The position numbers and the translations under genes are program-made. 64,000 nt of DNA from Cardinalis cardinalis (lineage: Eukaryota; Chordata; Aves; Passeriformes; Cardinalidae), in contig JACDOX010000012.1 in NCBI GenBank assembly GCA_014549065.1, positions 9,247,413-9,311,412 of the forward strand, read 5' to 3'. This document shows positions 1-12,606 of the stretch, piece after piece; positions within the stretch are counted from its first letter, which is position 1; every line of letters begins with the position of its first letter. The notes beneath the pieces were generated by a model. It made no database searches. It was given only the letters and a program-made list of their open reading frames with translations, and was not told the DNA's origin.

Positions 1-3000
1 CAGATTTCAGAGAGAGTACTTCAGTTGTTGTTTTGTATTTGGTAGGGTGTAGAAATAACCAAGCAAATGAGAGCTTACTTTAAAAGCAGATGAAAGATGG
101 TCAGAACTGAATCTGCGAAGATGATAAACTAGAAAAGCAAAAAAGCCTGATTGAGCAGCTCACTTACACTTACACTTCTACGCACACAGGTGGATGTGGA
201 GCTGGATATTTAAGTTACCATGACACAATGTACAGCATTAATAGCCATTTTCTACCTCACTGTACATCAACAAAAGACTGTCTTATAATTCATTAGGGTG
301 CTCTTGATGCAGTATGTGTATCTGTGTTGGCTTTACGGAACTGCTCAGATTAATCAAGGAGAAGACTATAAGGAAGATATCAGATTGGGATTCTGCTTGT
401 AGGAATTGTATCAGAATTTGTAATTTAGCAATTTGTAATAAGAGCAGCAAGCCCATTGTGTAGTGATATTTATTGCAGGCACTGTTATCAGTAGTATTGT
501 CCTTTCACTCTAACTCAGATAGAATGAAATACCAGTCTTCATTCTACTGATATTATCAATTGTTTAAAATTTCCGATAAAATAAAAGAATATCAGGATTG
601 AATTTGGCCAGTTAAATTGAAACCAATTAAAAAAAATAATTAAAGAAAACACCTCATTAATTTTAAAAGAAAATGTAAAGCTAAGCAAAAGTAAAAAGTG
701 TACTTATTAAAAAATCCTGATCATACAAATAAAATATTATTTGAGTTAATTGCATTTAGATAATATTGGAACAGGTTACAGCAGTAGTTAAAAACTGCTT
801 GCCCAAATGAATGCTATGGAAAATAACACATAGTTGGAGAAATCAAAGCTGACTTTAACCAAACTGAAAGTAGAGCAAAATTGGAGCACTACTCTTATGC
901 ATTAAAAGTAACACTGCAAGCATGCTAAGATTTACCTATAGACATTTAGAGTGAAGATAAATTGTCTTTTTCATAGCAACAAATGGCATTTATCTTTTCT
1001 TATAGATCTTCATTTTTTAATTCAATGATGAGGGACTTGGATGACAGTGTTTATACTTTTTAATGTACTGTAGGGCCTGGATGGCTTCTACATCTAATTG
1101 GAGATTTTAACAAAAACTCTTCTGACACAAAAGACAATAGCAAAATGAAATAGAAGCATGCATTAACTAATAAGCAAGAGTTAACTAGAAGGCTTCAGAA
1201 ATAAAAATCAAATGTAGAGGAATTGTACAAGCTCAAATCCAGTCAGGCAGTGAGGAAGGATGCTGACCCTTAGGCAATGTGTATTCTAATGAAACCAGAG
1301 GGGCCAGTCTCATTCTCTGCTTCTGATGGCGAGTAGATATGTTTATATCCCACAGTTTATGTCTATACAGCCAAATTCTTTCTTCTAGAACAGAATGGTT
1401 GGTCCTTTGTGCCTCCTTTGAATGGTTTCTGACTTTTACAAACNCTAAGCTGCTGCAGGTGTGTCCTGTGAGAGTGCTAAGAGTGTATGAGTATTTATTT
1501 GCAGAGTAAAGCTCATCTAGATTTCCAAATTGGACACCATTCTAGCTCCTACATGCTCCATGTGGCATCAGTGGCATGACGTGGCAGAGGGGATTTTTCT
1601 GTTGAGCATCCAGCCCAGCACTGGCAGTCAGGGTGCCAGGAGGAGCTGTGCTTCAGTGCCAATCACCTCTGATCCTCACCCTTTTCCAGTGGAGCTTGGA
1701 TCAGTCCACGACAAATAGTGGTGTTGTGTTTCCATCCCTTGGGCAGCTGGGCACACCTCTCTGTAAACATGTACTGTAGCCTGTACTCTGCTGCCAAAGG
1801 AATGAAGAAAAACGCAATGATAATGTCAATAGTGGNACCACTTTACTGCCTTGGACTCCAGTTTGTACTGAAGCTCCTGCATGTCTGGCGGAGCAGCACT
1901 TAGAGGTGCTGTGATTTCATTCAGGCCCCTGTCAGTCACCATTCTCACTTGGACTTATGCACTGGCCATACTGGACTCCTAAAGGGTGAGTGAGTCTTGC
2001 TGTCCACTCCCTGGCTCTCTAGTCCACAAATCATGTCATGAATGGGGGTGATGGAATCCCAGTGGGTGGAAACCCCAGTGAGGGGTCCTCTGTGGGGGAC
2101 TAGGCAAGGTATTTAGCTGTCCTAATTTCCTGTGTCTTCACAGCAGCTATTCCAAAAGTCCAACAATGCTCTTTTGGGTTTTTGAAATACCCTCTCCCAA
2201 GCTAATTTATACCAAGGATACCTGGCACCTCTAGGCCAGTCACAATGAGGTTTTTTTTGGCATTCATTTCCAATCAGGCTCACTTCAGTTTTCAGTACAG
2301 ACAGCTTTTGGGATTCTCCTGCCAGCCCAGAAATAGAATGAATTCTGTCCCCATATATCTTGATGGCATGATTTTTGTTTTTGTTAAAACGTTTAAATAA
2401 GCTAATGTCACNGTGGCTAAATTGGTGCTTGTTATTGTGATACAACTCCAGTGAAAGACAGTGAACAATAATGGCCTCTAAAAACTTTGATAAGTGTCAG
2501 ATGATGTCTAAAAATAACTGGTATCAATCAGGTAGTTAGTGACTTGTCCCATCACACTTAGATTTTTCCACAGGTCTTCTGTGATATTGAGCTTAACAAT
2601 TCCTCATTCAAAGATGCCTCAAGAGCAGATACTGCATCTAGCAGCTGATTATCTGTTTTCAGAATTTGTTGCTTTTAATTTACGTTCTAAGGTGAGATTA
2701 AGGTGGGAATCTGGAGTGGAAAAGTATTTTTCCTTTGTTTTCAAAGGAAAGTATTATTTCTGTTTCAGATCAGATCTAGACATAAAAATAAAAAAACCTG
2801 TTTCCACGGAACAAAATTACCTGACAGGCATCTTTAGGTAGCACATTGATGCTTATGTAAAAAATCAGGTTAATAGTAGGGAATGTTAGCATTTCAGCTC
2901 TTCTCAAGTATGAAGTTAATGCACCATGAGTCTGAGGCTTCTAATCAGTACAAAAGCTGTTGTTTATTTCAGTGCTTGTTATTTAATCTTAGTCTTGTGA

Positions 3001-5490
3001 TCCAGAATGAAGAGAAAAGACACACTCGTACAGAAAATCCTAAGGCCATTTGCTTATAGTTCCTTCAGACAGGTAACCATAAGGTTTGAGGCTTTAAGTA
3101 TTTATTCTGAACTCAAGAGTTTAAACTTTGACAGGAGTTGTGCAAGACTCATTTTTAACAAGTGAATATTTAAAAAATTCCCACAGAAGCTAATGGAGAT
3201 GTCCATCAACTTTCTTTACCTTGGTCTTCTATGTAATTTTTAGGGAAGTACTTCTCATTCTGCAGATGACTGTTCATCCTGGCCTAAGATTTTCTCTTTT
3301 CTTTGGTTATTGAAAGAGTGTAAGCAATTACCTCAGACTGTTTTCAACCCTCAGATAGCTGAAAGCAGATGAATTCCATCCATTGCACTTGAAGATTCCG
3401 ACAGCTCAGACGCACACTTTGGGTTTGAAAAGGGCAAATTGTGTTTGTTTTCTCAGGCATTATCCTTAATATTTACAGGACTGGTAGGTGTGCATTTACT
3501 GACAGACAAGTAGCATCATAGTCTGCACTGTTTTCTGTAACACTACTTTTTTGTATTTTAAACACATCAAAGGTAATGAAAATTATTGAATAGAGAGACA
3601 AATCAATAGCAATTACGTTAAAAATAACACTCCATAGAAAAGATCATAAACACGGTTCAGAAAGCAAATCTCATGGGGCCAACATGGAACATCTGGTCAA
3701 CTGGNTTTAACAGTTTTTTCTGTGTTTTTCCTGCTGAGAATTCTTCTAAGTCCACAAGCAAGGACGTTAGGCTGCTAGCTGTGCTGTTTAAAAATTTCAT
3801 CTTTAGCATTCCTGAAGAGTTCATTTTGACTCACTGGAATGGATATGATGATTTATCAGCAATACAGAATGGAGTCTCTAAAAATCTGAATCTCTTTCCA
3901 TTTANTTTTGGCATAGGTAAAGCACTATCCATTTACACAGCTGAATTTCCCATGTGAGCACTGTGACTTGAGCCTGGTGGAGATGCGCCCTGCATTGCCC
4001 TCACCAGCTTTCCTAGGGCAGTGTAGAGCAATTGCATCTGGCTAGCAAAAGCTACTACAGATAAATGGGACCTGACCTCAATGATGCTTAGAAAAAGAGT
4101 GGAAATATAAGTTCAGAGGAAGTACTGGCACAGTCACTTTACAGGTGGAGAAAAAAAAAAAAAAGGATTTAAGAAAATCTTCCCTAAGGAAGATGCCACC
4201 ATTCCTCAACCACATTCCCTTCTCTGCTCTTTTTCTCCTTATATTATTCCTCCTCAATTTATCTTCACACATACATGGCTGCCTCTCTNTGCTACTTATT
4301 GGTGCCTTGATAAAACACAAAACTGTGATTTATTCATTTAGCCCCAATTTCTAAAAGCATATTTTGTATCTTTCAAGCCTTTTATGTCACTGAATGTATA
4401 TTTTATGACATATTTTTGTGTTGTTGAGAGTCTGCATTTCCAAGGGTATCATCCAAAGGCTTCTAATCAAATATTCATGCCACCAAATGTTTTCTTTGAT
4501 ATAGCACTTTGAGACAGCAATTTTATGTTCTGAAAATAAAATTGATAAGACCCTTTAAGAAATTTTAGATTTTTACCTTTATCAGGAGAAAAATGCTCAT
4601 AAATGTTGAAAACTACCAATTGTGAGTTTCCTGTAATTCAGTGGATGGCAGCACTGTACAAACAGTGTAGATGTGATTCTTGGACTATTTGTACTCTTTT
4701 AAGTACAGGTTCAGGGTGATCTTTTGATTTTTTTCTTGGAACTACATTAATTACCCTTTATCAGACTAAATTTGAAAATAATAATTACATTTTTACAACC
4801 TGAATTTTTTTCACATTTTCCCCAGATTTTTCACAATGCCAACTAAAATGCTGCACTTGTTAAGCAAAAAAGAGAATATTTTGTTCTTTACTCTCACTCC
4901 AATACGTTTTCAAAACACAGATTAAATTATTTTAGGCTCCCAGTGTGTGTCTAACTTGCTTTATTGATTTAAATCACTTCATTGAATTCCTGGGAAACGG
5001 GGAAGGCAAAATTTAATGTCTGGAAATAAAAAGAGGCTGGTGAATTATTCTTAGCAATTAGAATTGTTTCAAATTTGTACTGTTACAATAATTGTGGGTG
5101 GACAGACAATATTAATGCACATGACTTCAGATTGCTCCAANCATAGGGGAGGCAAAGATTTATTGCCTGACTAAATAAAGCAGAGTAACAAAACATCACG
5201 TGTGATACATGGAATGAGTGCGAGCTTTACTTGAGGGATCCATTATTGTATCTAAATTTATCTTTATGTACCTACCTTACAGATCGAGGGTACTTTGGAA
5301 TAGTGCAGAAGCTATACATTCTACCATTACACGTCTCTAACTGCCTAATACATTTTCTAGACATCAGTGCTGGTATTTCACTTAATTTGGTCAAAAAATC
5401 CAATGTGGTNGGGTTTGTTTCCCCTTTGCACACCTGCTTTGGAAGAGAGGAAAGCACCTGAAAAGCTCTACTTGCATTAAATCTAAGTGT
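1..5490. other. Intergenic, AT-rich, no gene seen
   Basis: Open frames here are at most about 107 codons, show no domain and overlap one another on both strands. An A run lies at 4151-4164. I see no CR1 or LTR signature and no RNA gene. Confidence 0.6.
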
Positions 5491-5495
5491 TGCTA
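5491..5495 (+). repeat. Left target-site duplication of the 5496-6818 LTR
   Basis: TGCTA (TGCTAT if the element is taken to start one base later) precedes the left terminus and is repeated exactly after the right terminus at 6819-6823. Confidence 0.8.
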
Positions 5496-6818
5496 TGTCG
5501 TGGTTTGAGAGGAAGTGAGTTTTNTGGGNTGCTGCNGTCACACCAATGGGTGCTCAGATTTGAATACTGGCACCTGGTGTGGCCACTGGGGACATGGATA
5601 CNCCTCTGAGAACACAGGGGTTAAAAGCAGAGCATTCCCAGGAAATCCTCTCTTGGGTTCCAGTGGGGAAAGAATTCGGATCTCTTCCCTGTCCAGCTGC
5701 TGCCGGCTGGGCGGGGGAGGGGAAGCCATGCAGCCGGGTGAGGTAGGCCGGGCCTTGGACAGAGATGGGAGATGAAGAGGCCCTGAGGATGGAAGGGTGG
5801 AAGAGTACTGAGAGGCATCGGGCAGCCTATCAGGAGACAGAGAGAGAGAGAGAGCCTGTGCCACCTTGAAATTTGATATCATGTGCTGGCGGCACAGCCC
5901 GGCTGGCGGAGAAGGGGTGGGAGGGGGTGCAGTAAGAAGGTGTNCGGCTGATGTGGGAGCTCTGGGCGGGCAGAGCCCGAGCTTTTATCCCTTTTTTTGG
6001 ACAATGAAAACTTTGCAGAACATTAACCTTTCCTAGAAGAGAGATAGAGATGAAATGGAAGAAGGTAATGTGCAAGTGTGAAGGTCTGGGCAAGTGAAAG
6101 ATGTCNAAAGAGTAGAGAAGAATCTTAGGTGGGAAGAGATGATGGAGTGGCCTTAGCTGGACTTTTCTTGTATAGCCATGGACAAAACCATGTTCTGTGA
6201 CACAGAGACTGCCTCCAGGGGGAGGCAATGGCTCAGAGCCAAGANGATTCAGTATTGACCCCTTGGCCCCAGGGGGTGAAATTTGGGGGAGGCAGGTGTC
6301 CTGAAAGTGAGACTGTACTTTTTTTGGAACAGGACAAAGCATCCTTAAAAGGACAACCCTAGAAGCAGCTCTGGTCCATGTGCAGTGGTGAGAGCACTGG
6401 ACATGGAAGGAAGAGGTCANGACGGGACATGTTCTCTGGGTGGTGCCACGAGTGACATGGAAACACACAAGGTTTCAACTGTGTTTCCTGAGGAAGCCTA
6501 TGGCACAAGAAAGACTCCTCTCCTCTTGATGAACTGAGAATTGATTATCTAAAGGGTGGTGATGGACTNAGAGTTGGTGATCTGAGGGATGGGTGTATTG
6601 GAAATNTGGTGGGGGGAGNAGGAAATGTTTTTAGAAGGTTTTCATTTTTCCTGTGCGTTCCTTTTTACATATANTTGTAGTGTATTANTAAANTTTNCTT
6701 TTCTTTCTTTCCAAGTGGGGGCCTGCTTTGCTTATTCCTGGTCACATCTCACAGCAGACACCAGGGAGAGTGTATTTTCATGGGGGCACTGGCATTGCGC
6801 CAGTGTCAAACCATGACA
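5496..6818 (-). mobile_element. Solo LTR of an endogenous retrovirus, 1.3 kb
   Basis: The element has inverted termini: TGTCGTGGTTTGA at the left and the complement of TGTCATGGTTTGA at the right (12 of 13 match), giving TG...CA ends. It is flanked by the direct repeat TGCTA(T) at 5491-5495 and 6819-6823, a 5- or 6-base target duplication. It is more GC-rich than its surroundings. On the minus strand there is a TATA-like GGGATAAAAGC near 5984-5994, which would make 6818 to about 5990 the U3. No coding region for retroviral proteins is seen, so it is a solo LTR left by recombination. Termini of this type are familiar to me from songbird endogenous retroviruses; the exact family is not assigned. 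Short open frames inside it are chance. Confidence 0.85.
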
Positions 6819-6823
6819 TGCTA
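6819..6823 (+). repeat. Right target-site duplication of the 5496-6818 LTR
   Basis: TGCTA directly follows the terminal ...CCATGACA and matches 5491-5495. A sixth base, T, also matches. Confidence 0.8.
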
Positions 6824-9800
6824 TTTCAGGAAAAAAGTTTTTAAACTATGAATGAATAGATACTAAAAATCTTATTGGGCCTTAAGAACTACTAAATTTA
6901 CAGTTTTAAACCCATTCTATTTCTGTGTTATGCAATGATTGCTCTGCATGTGGTCTATTCAGTGGTATCCACAATACTTCTACCATACCCCTGGTAGGTA
7001 CCCAAACCTGTGACTGCTCTCCCTTGCACTCCCTTTTGTCAAGTAGGACACTTTCACGTGCACCGTGGAGAATTTGGTGTTTAGTTAAATCAGAGGTGTC
7101 TGGGTCCAGCTTATGGCATTTCATTTTAATTCTTTTAATAATTCCTTTGGCTATTTTAAACTTCTCCAGGTTAAATTTAGTCATTTGCATTTGCATTTTG
7201 ATGAGTTAGCCTTCATGATGAAATCTAAGGAAGTATTTCTGTGCCCAAAGCTAGACATATGCCAAAGCATCTAGGTGATTCAGTTTTGCAACTGAGTATG
7301 TTCCTTCTTAATATATTGCTTAGCATGAATTAATGAATAAATTAAAAATTAAACTTTAAAAGTCTCTGGAAATCTGGGATTTTAAAAATCAAGTCTGCAA
7401 GTCAATTTTGCAAGGCATAGTGTAGCTATTATGTGTACCCCTGAAGAGCAGGATTTGTTCCTTAGNTATATATAATTAATCATCTACCCAGTCATCAATG
7501 GAAAGAGATTATGCACTTCTAACCTTAAATTTGTCATTTCCTCTGATGTTTGTGTAGGAAAGACAGGGTGAGTTAGCTTTAGCAGATTCCTATCTTGCGT
7601 TCTTTAGTTACAATGGGGCCCTAAGTAATTAGTTCAGTGTTAGTCAAGCACTAATATCAGCTGAAATTTCCAGTCTAGCACAAGGATTTATTAGAATTGC
7701 TACAATGAAAGTCCCAGGGATGTTCTCTGGCACTTAGTTCAGCTGCTGTAACGTGGCTGGTATTTTTACTATTGAACATACTTTTATTCTAAAATACTGC
7801 AAAGTAATGAAAACCTGATAACTAACCCCTAGACATATGAAAGAACTTTATNGAAAGCTCTGGCTGTCACTAACCTGATAAATGCTACTCCTAGGCATAA
7901 TTAAATTACAGATTCCCTTCTGTAACGGAATTGTTGAAAAAGGTGAGAGATCTACAGGTGATATGAACACAGTTTGATAAAATGTGACTAGTAAAGGCAA
8001 CTAGTAAAGGAAAAGGATAAAAATGGAAAAAGGTGGAAATAAGAACAATAGACAGAAGAAGGGAAGATAATGGCACTGTAACACATGGGCTGGTGCCAAG
8101 GACATAATCTATTGTACTCCCACAAGCAAGGCTGTTGTGCTCTGCTGCTCAAACTCTCTTTTTTCTTCCTCGAGTAACTTTCAAGACAGTCTTTATACAA
8201 TCATATTTTATTGAGTCAACTACATCAAATGTATTTTAGAAAGCTGCATGAATTCCTGCCCTATTTCAATTATTTAAGCCACAATATATTATTTAGAGGT
8301 CTGTGTGTTCATTTGTTTTAGTAGAATCAATATATGTATATCAAAGAAATGTCATTCTGATTTGAGTGCTTTTGAGTAAATTGTATTACATGTTACTCTC
8401 AAAATGAATGTTTAGAGCTTGTAACACTAGGTGTATTTCAAGAATCTGTAAATGGGTCTTTCCTGTTTTTTATGATAGTTCTCAGGTAAATATATCCTGT
8501 GCAATATAGCTGTATGATCTAACCTCTGGGCAGTGTAAATTTAACCTAAGCGTTGTTTATCCTACTGAATACAAATGAGGGTTTCTGTCCTTTATGTCCT
8601 TATGTAAAACTTGTTGGATTTTACATGCTCTCTGAGCAGTTACTTGAGCCTAGATACTNNAATGAGAAGGGACAGTGACACAGAGAGGGTCTACATGGTG
8701 AGGAGGGAACTTTCCCTTCCTCTCAGTCTGATGGGGGGTCTTTTCCTGTCTTTTGATGCCTGCTTTTATTCATGTGGCAGAAGTTGTAGTGATGAGATTA
8801 AGCAGACCAAAAGCAATGTTTCCAGGCTTAAACCCTTTAGGGAAATTTCCATTCCAGTGTGGCTGTGGAAAATGGGGGACCTTTGGTGAGTAGGACAGGG
8901 AAAGGGACTTTCTGGGCTAGTCAAACACACCTAAGGATACTGAAACTAGGAGCAAAAATGTCATGCTGGGAGGAGAGAATGTAAAATCTCATTGGATAAT
9001 TGATGGGATTTAGGGATTCTTGTGGTCACCTTGAGAACAAAGGAGCACTAACTTAGAGCAACATCAAACTCTGCCCACTGCCCTTTCTTATGAGGGAGAA
9101 CCTAGACCTAAGGCAACCTCTTCTACTGTTACATTCTCTTACAAGCATTGTTAGTCTTGCCCTGAATAGCAATAATATCTTTTAGAGGTGGCTATCCAGG
9201 CAATTTCCATTCTATAATGTCCACTGAAAGATTTTGTTGAATTTGGAGAAAGTGATTATAATTTGTAAAATTCCTGTAGCAGGGTAGTAATTTTTTCCCT
9301 AGTTTTACTGGAACAAATTAATTGGACTTCTAATGCAGACAACAGTGGACAGGTAAGTCAACTTCCTTCCGTTCTCCAGTTTTCCTGGAGTAGGGACAAG
9401 CTGTTAAGTATTCTGATGAAGCAGGAATATTCCAAGTCCTGGAGCCCAACTCCAACTGCACATTCTTGTACATCATGCTTTCCACCTGCCTTTGCAACAA
9501 GGAGTCAGGATCCATGTCATGATGCAGCAGGTACTGCAGTGTCCACTTGGTGTCATGTATTCTGTAAGCCATTTAGTCCTCCAGGTGAGTTGGAAGAGTA
9601 TTTGGCAAAAGTCTGTGGAAAATGTTTCTGAGAAGTGTTTAGAAGACCTATCATCTTTTCCATACTGGAGTGGCTTTATTGGGCATTTCCCAACCAGATC
9701 TGCTATTTTTCACATGGGCAGTTCATGAAGTATGCAAGATTTTGGGGATTTTACCTTAAAATTATAATTAACTATGCTGAAGGGAAGGTAAAAGGTCAAA

Positions 9801-10125
9801 CCCTGTTTTCATCTCTTTCTTATCAGTTCCTGTCACTTCGATCTTATTGATTATACTGAAGGAAATAATTAGGGAAAGAAGCATATTTTCTGTGAATGAA
9901 TTGCAGGACTTGGGTGTTCTTTTGCATCTCTGTTTTCTAGGCTTGCTTTGTTTCCTTAGTCTTACTCATGTGACTTTAGTCAGTTTGAATTGCAATGTCT
10001 CTTAAATTTTAATAATTTACAAAGCCAAATAATTTTCATTGTTACAGATATTTGTGAATAACAGTGACACCTGGTATTTTATACTGAAAAATTTCTTTCA
10101 GGAGTCAGCAGATATATATTTATTG
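6824..10125. other. Intergenic, no gene seen
   Basis: AT-rich sequence between the solo LTR and the first CR1. The longest open frame is about 96 codons. No repeat family, RNA gene or splice-bounded exon was recognised. Confidence 0.55.
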
Positions 10126-10639
10126 CGAGAAAGTTGAGAACTAGATGAAGCAGGAAAGCTAAAGCCCTGATNGAGTAAAACCTGGCCAGGAACAACAAAG
10201 GCAGCAAGAGAAGCTTCTAGAGGAACATTGGTGATAAAAAGAAGTCTGGAAAATGTGTGTCCTCTCTGGAAAGAAATGGGAAGCCTGATTACCTGGGATA
10301 TGAAGAAGGCTGAGGTAATCAATTAATTGTTCCCCTCAGTTTTCACCAACAAGTGCTCCAACCTCACAGTCCAAATTGCAGAAGGCAAAGAACTGGAGAA
10401 CTGGGAAAATGAAAAACCACACACTGTAGGAGAGAAAATTTGAGAACCTAAGGAACCTGAAGGTTCACAAGTCCATGGGACCTGCTGACATGNATCTGCA
10501 AGTTCTGAGGAATCAGACAGATAAGATTGCTAGGTCATTTTTCATCATATTTGAGAACTTCTGTTCCTGGTAAGACCATGGAGCAGATCCTCCTGGAGAT
10601 TACACCAAGGTATGTGGAACATGAGGATGTGATTGGTCT

Positions 10640-11351
10640 TGCAATCAGAGTAGTGAGAGATGCCTCTGACTGAACTAAGATGTAAGCAAGACCANATGCT
10701 GAAGTCAGCAATACAGATTTNAACAATAAATGTGAGGTAGAGAGATAGAAAGAAAAAAAAAGAGCGGGGAGAGAGGGGGGAAGAGAGAGAGATTTCAAGA
10801 AGAAGACAGTTCCCACCCATGAATCTGGTGGCATCCTGTTAGTGCTTCTTCACCCTGGGCTTCTCAGTGGTGGGGGTTGNAGTCATTATTCTGGGGGTAC
10901 CACCTTTATACAGTTCAAGTTCTGGGTATCCATGGAGGCACATTCCTAATTTATATGTGAAGCGAGAATGTATGTGCCTTANTTACATATGAAGCAAGGA
11001 TGGGCACGCCCTCCTTCTGCGTGTTCTTCCTCCAAGATTTTGGGGGCTTTCAGGTCATTGGTGGTTGCGGATGCTGTCTGTCCTATAACTTCAGGTTATC
11101 TTTTTTGACTAATGATATGTGTATGAAGAGTTTCTTCCTTTTCCACAGTTTGCCACAGCGGCAAGTTTTGTCCAGATGCATTAACCAGGATGTGGCTCTA
11201 ATTTCTGCCAGGCATGGAATCAGCTGTTTCCTGTTGTAAATGCCTCACTTTGATGCTTACTTCAAGCCTGCTGTGGTGGCTTATTGTAAGATAAGTTCCT
11301 TCTGTGGCCTTGACAGGACTTGAGACAAGAAACTGTGCTTAAGTCCTTACA
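10640..11351 (-). mobile_element. Probable solo LTR nested in the CR1 copy
   Basis: About 712 bases interrupt the CR1 reading exactly between two adjacent CR1 segments. The insert starts with TG and ends with CA. Flanking CR1 bases GATTGGT (10631-10637) and GATGGT (11352-11357) look like a diverged target duplication, with two extra bases CT on the left. On the minus strand it begins TGTAAGGACTTAAG. It has a TATA-like CTGTATAAAGG near 10905-10915 and, upstream of that, a diverged tandem repeat of about 35 bases (roughly 10946-11015), a layout typical of a retroviral U3. No gag, pol or env is present. The family is not identified; orientation rests on the TATA and repeat positions. Confidence 0.6.
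10740..10796. repeat. Purine-rich GA tract within the nested LTR
   Basis: A 57-base stretch of almost only A and G (AGAGAGATAGAAAG..., then GAGAGAGGGGGGAAG...). It lies inside the LTR nested in CR1, on the U5 side if the element runs on the minus strand. Confidence 0.7.
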
Positions 11352-12416
11352 GATGGTGATGATCAATATGGCTTCACTGAGAGCAAATCATGCCTGACAA
11401 ATTTGGTTGACTTCTATGATGTGGTTATGGTCTTAGTGGATGAGGGAAGATTGACTGACATCATCAACTTGAACTTGGGCAAAGCATTTGGCACTGATTC
11501 TCTTGCTTGTCTTTAAATTGGAGAGATGTGGATTTGATGGATGGACCACTCAGTGAATAAGGAATTGGCTGGTTGGTCAAANGCAGAGTTGCAGTGAATG
11601 GCTCAATGTTCAAGTGGAGACCAGTAGCAAGTNGTGTTTCTCAGGGGTCAGACCTGGNAGTAGCACTGTTTAACATTTGTTTTGGTGANATGGACAATGG
11701 GATTCAACCTCAGAANTTTTGCTGATGACANCAAACTGTGTTCTGCAGTTNACAGGCTGGAGGAAAGTGATGCCATACAAAGGGACCTGGAAAGCTNGAG
11801 AGATGGGACCATGTGAACTTCAACAAGGCCAAATGCAATCCTACAACACTGCAACAAGTTGGGGCAATCCCAAGCAAAAATACAGATGGGTCTGAGACAG
11901 GTCTGACAAGGACATGGATGTGTTGGTGGACAAAAATCTTGAAATGAGCTGTCAATGTGTGATAGGAGCCCAGAAAGNCAAATGTATCCTGGGCTGCCTC
12001 AAGAGCAGCATGGCCAGCAGGCCTCTTCTACTCTNCTCTGGTGAGACCCTACCCAGAGTTCTGTGGACACCTGTGAGGTCCCCATAACAGGAATGATATG
12101 GACCAGTCAGTGCAATCCAGAGGAGGACCATGAAGATGATCAGAGGGCTGGAACAGTTCTCCTATGAAGACAGTCTGAAAAAGGTGGGATTGTTCAGCCT
12201 GGNGAAGCGAAGGATCTGGGGAGACCTCGGAGCAGCCTTCCACTAAANGAGACCAACAGGAAAGCTGTGGAGGTACTTTTTTCCAAGGACAAGTAGTGAT
12301 AGCACAAAGAGGTTTTAAACTGAAAGAAGATTGATTAGATTATATTGGATTAGATATTAGTAAGATATTCTTTACTGTGGGGGTGGTAGATACCAGACCA
12401 GGTTGTCCAGAGAGGT

Positions 12417-12495
12417 TGTGGATGCCCCATCACTGGAAGTGTTCAAAGCCTGATTCAACATGACTTTGAACATGTCCAGTGATGGGGCATCCACA
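12417..12495. repeat. 32-bp inverted repeat (foldback) in CR1 3' region
   Basis: Arms at 12417-12448 and 12464-12495 are reverse complements at 30 of 32 positions around a 15-base loop (12449-12463). The left arm is ordinary CR1 3' sequence (GTGGATGCCCCATC...). The right arm is the same sequence inverted, replacing what is normally GGCTTTGAGCAACC-type CR1 sequence; the usual CR1 wording resumes at 12496 (TGGTCTAGTGG). This is best explained by strand switching during replication or reverse transcription. Confidence 0.9.
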
Positions 12496-12606
12496 TGGTC
12501 TAGTGGAAGGTGTCCATGGCAGAGGGGTTGATGGCACAGGGAGTGGAACAGGGTGGATCTTTAAAGTCCCTTGCAACACAAACAATTTTATGGTTCTGNG
12601 ATTTTA

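Larger units (their letters stand above)
10126..12606 (+). mobile_element. CR1 LINE, 5'-truncated, split by an LTR insertion
   Basis: The plus strand carries about 1.77 kb of CR1 in two pieces, 10126-10639 and 11352-12606. The first piece covers the region before and into the reverse transcriptase (wording such as HKS/MGP and KIMEQI-type codons near 10470-10590). The second resumes at QHGFT-type codons and continues to the CR1 3' tail, which ends with the usual ATTCTRTGATT-type octamer near 12590-12605. The RT motif A aspartates are lost (AAC at 11472-11474 and GGC at 11490-11492 in place of GAC), while FADD is retained at 11718-11729. Frameshifts and several Ns break the frame. It is a dead copy. 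The left boundary near 10126 is where similarity fades and is approximate. Confidence 0.92.

Noticed and set aside
1..1300. Short peptides with coiled-coil flavour in several frames (for example near 1-180 and 810-900)
   Set aside because: They are broken by many stops, are Lys/Glu/Leu-rich as expected in A-rich DNA, and could not be assigned to any protein over a useful length.
5538..6468. Open frames of 114 and 212 codons on the minus strand
   Set aside because: They lie wholly inside the solo LTR delimited by target duplications, contain Ns, and show no retroviral or host domain.
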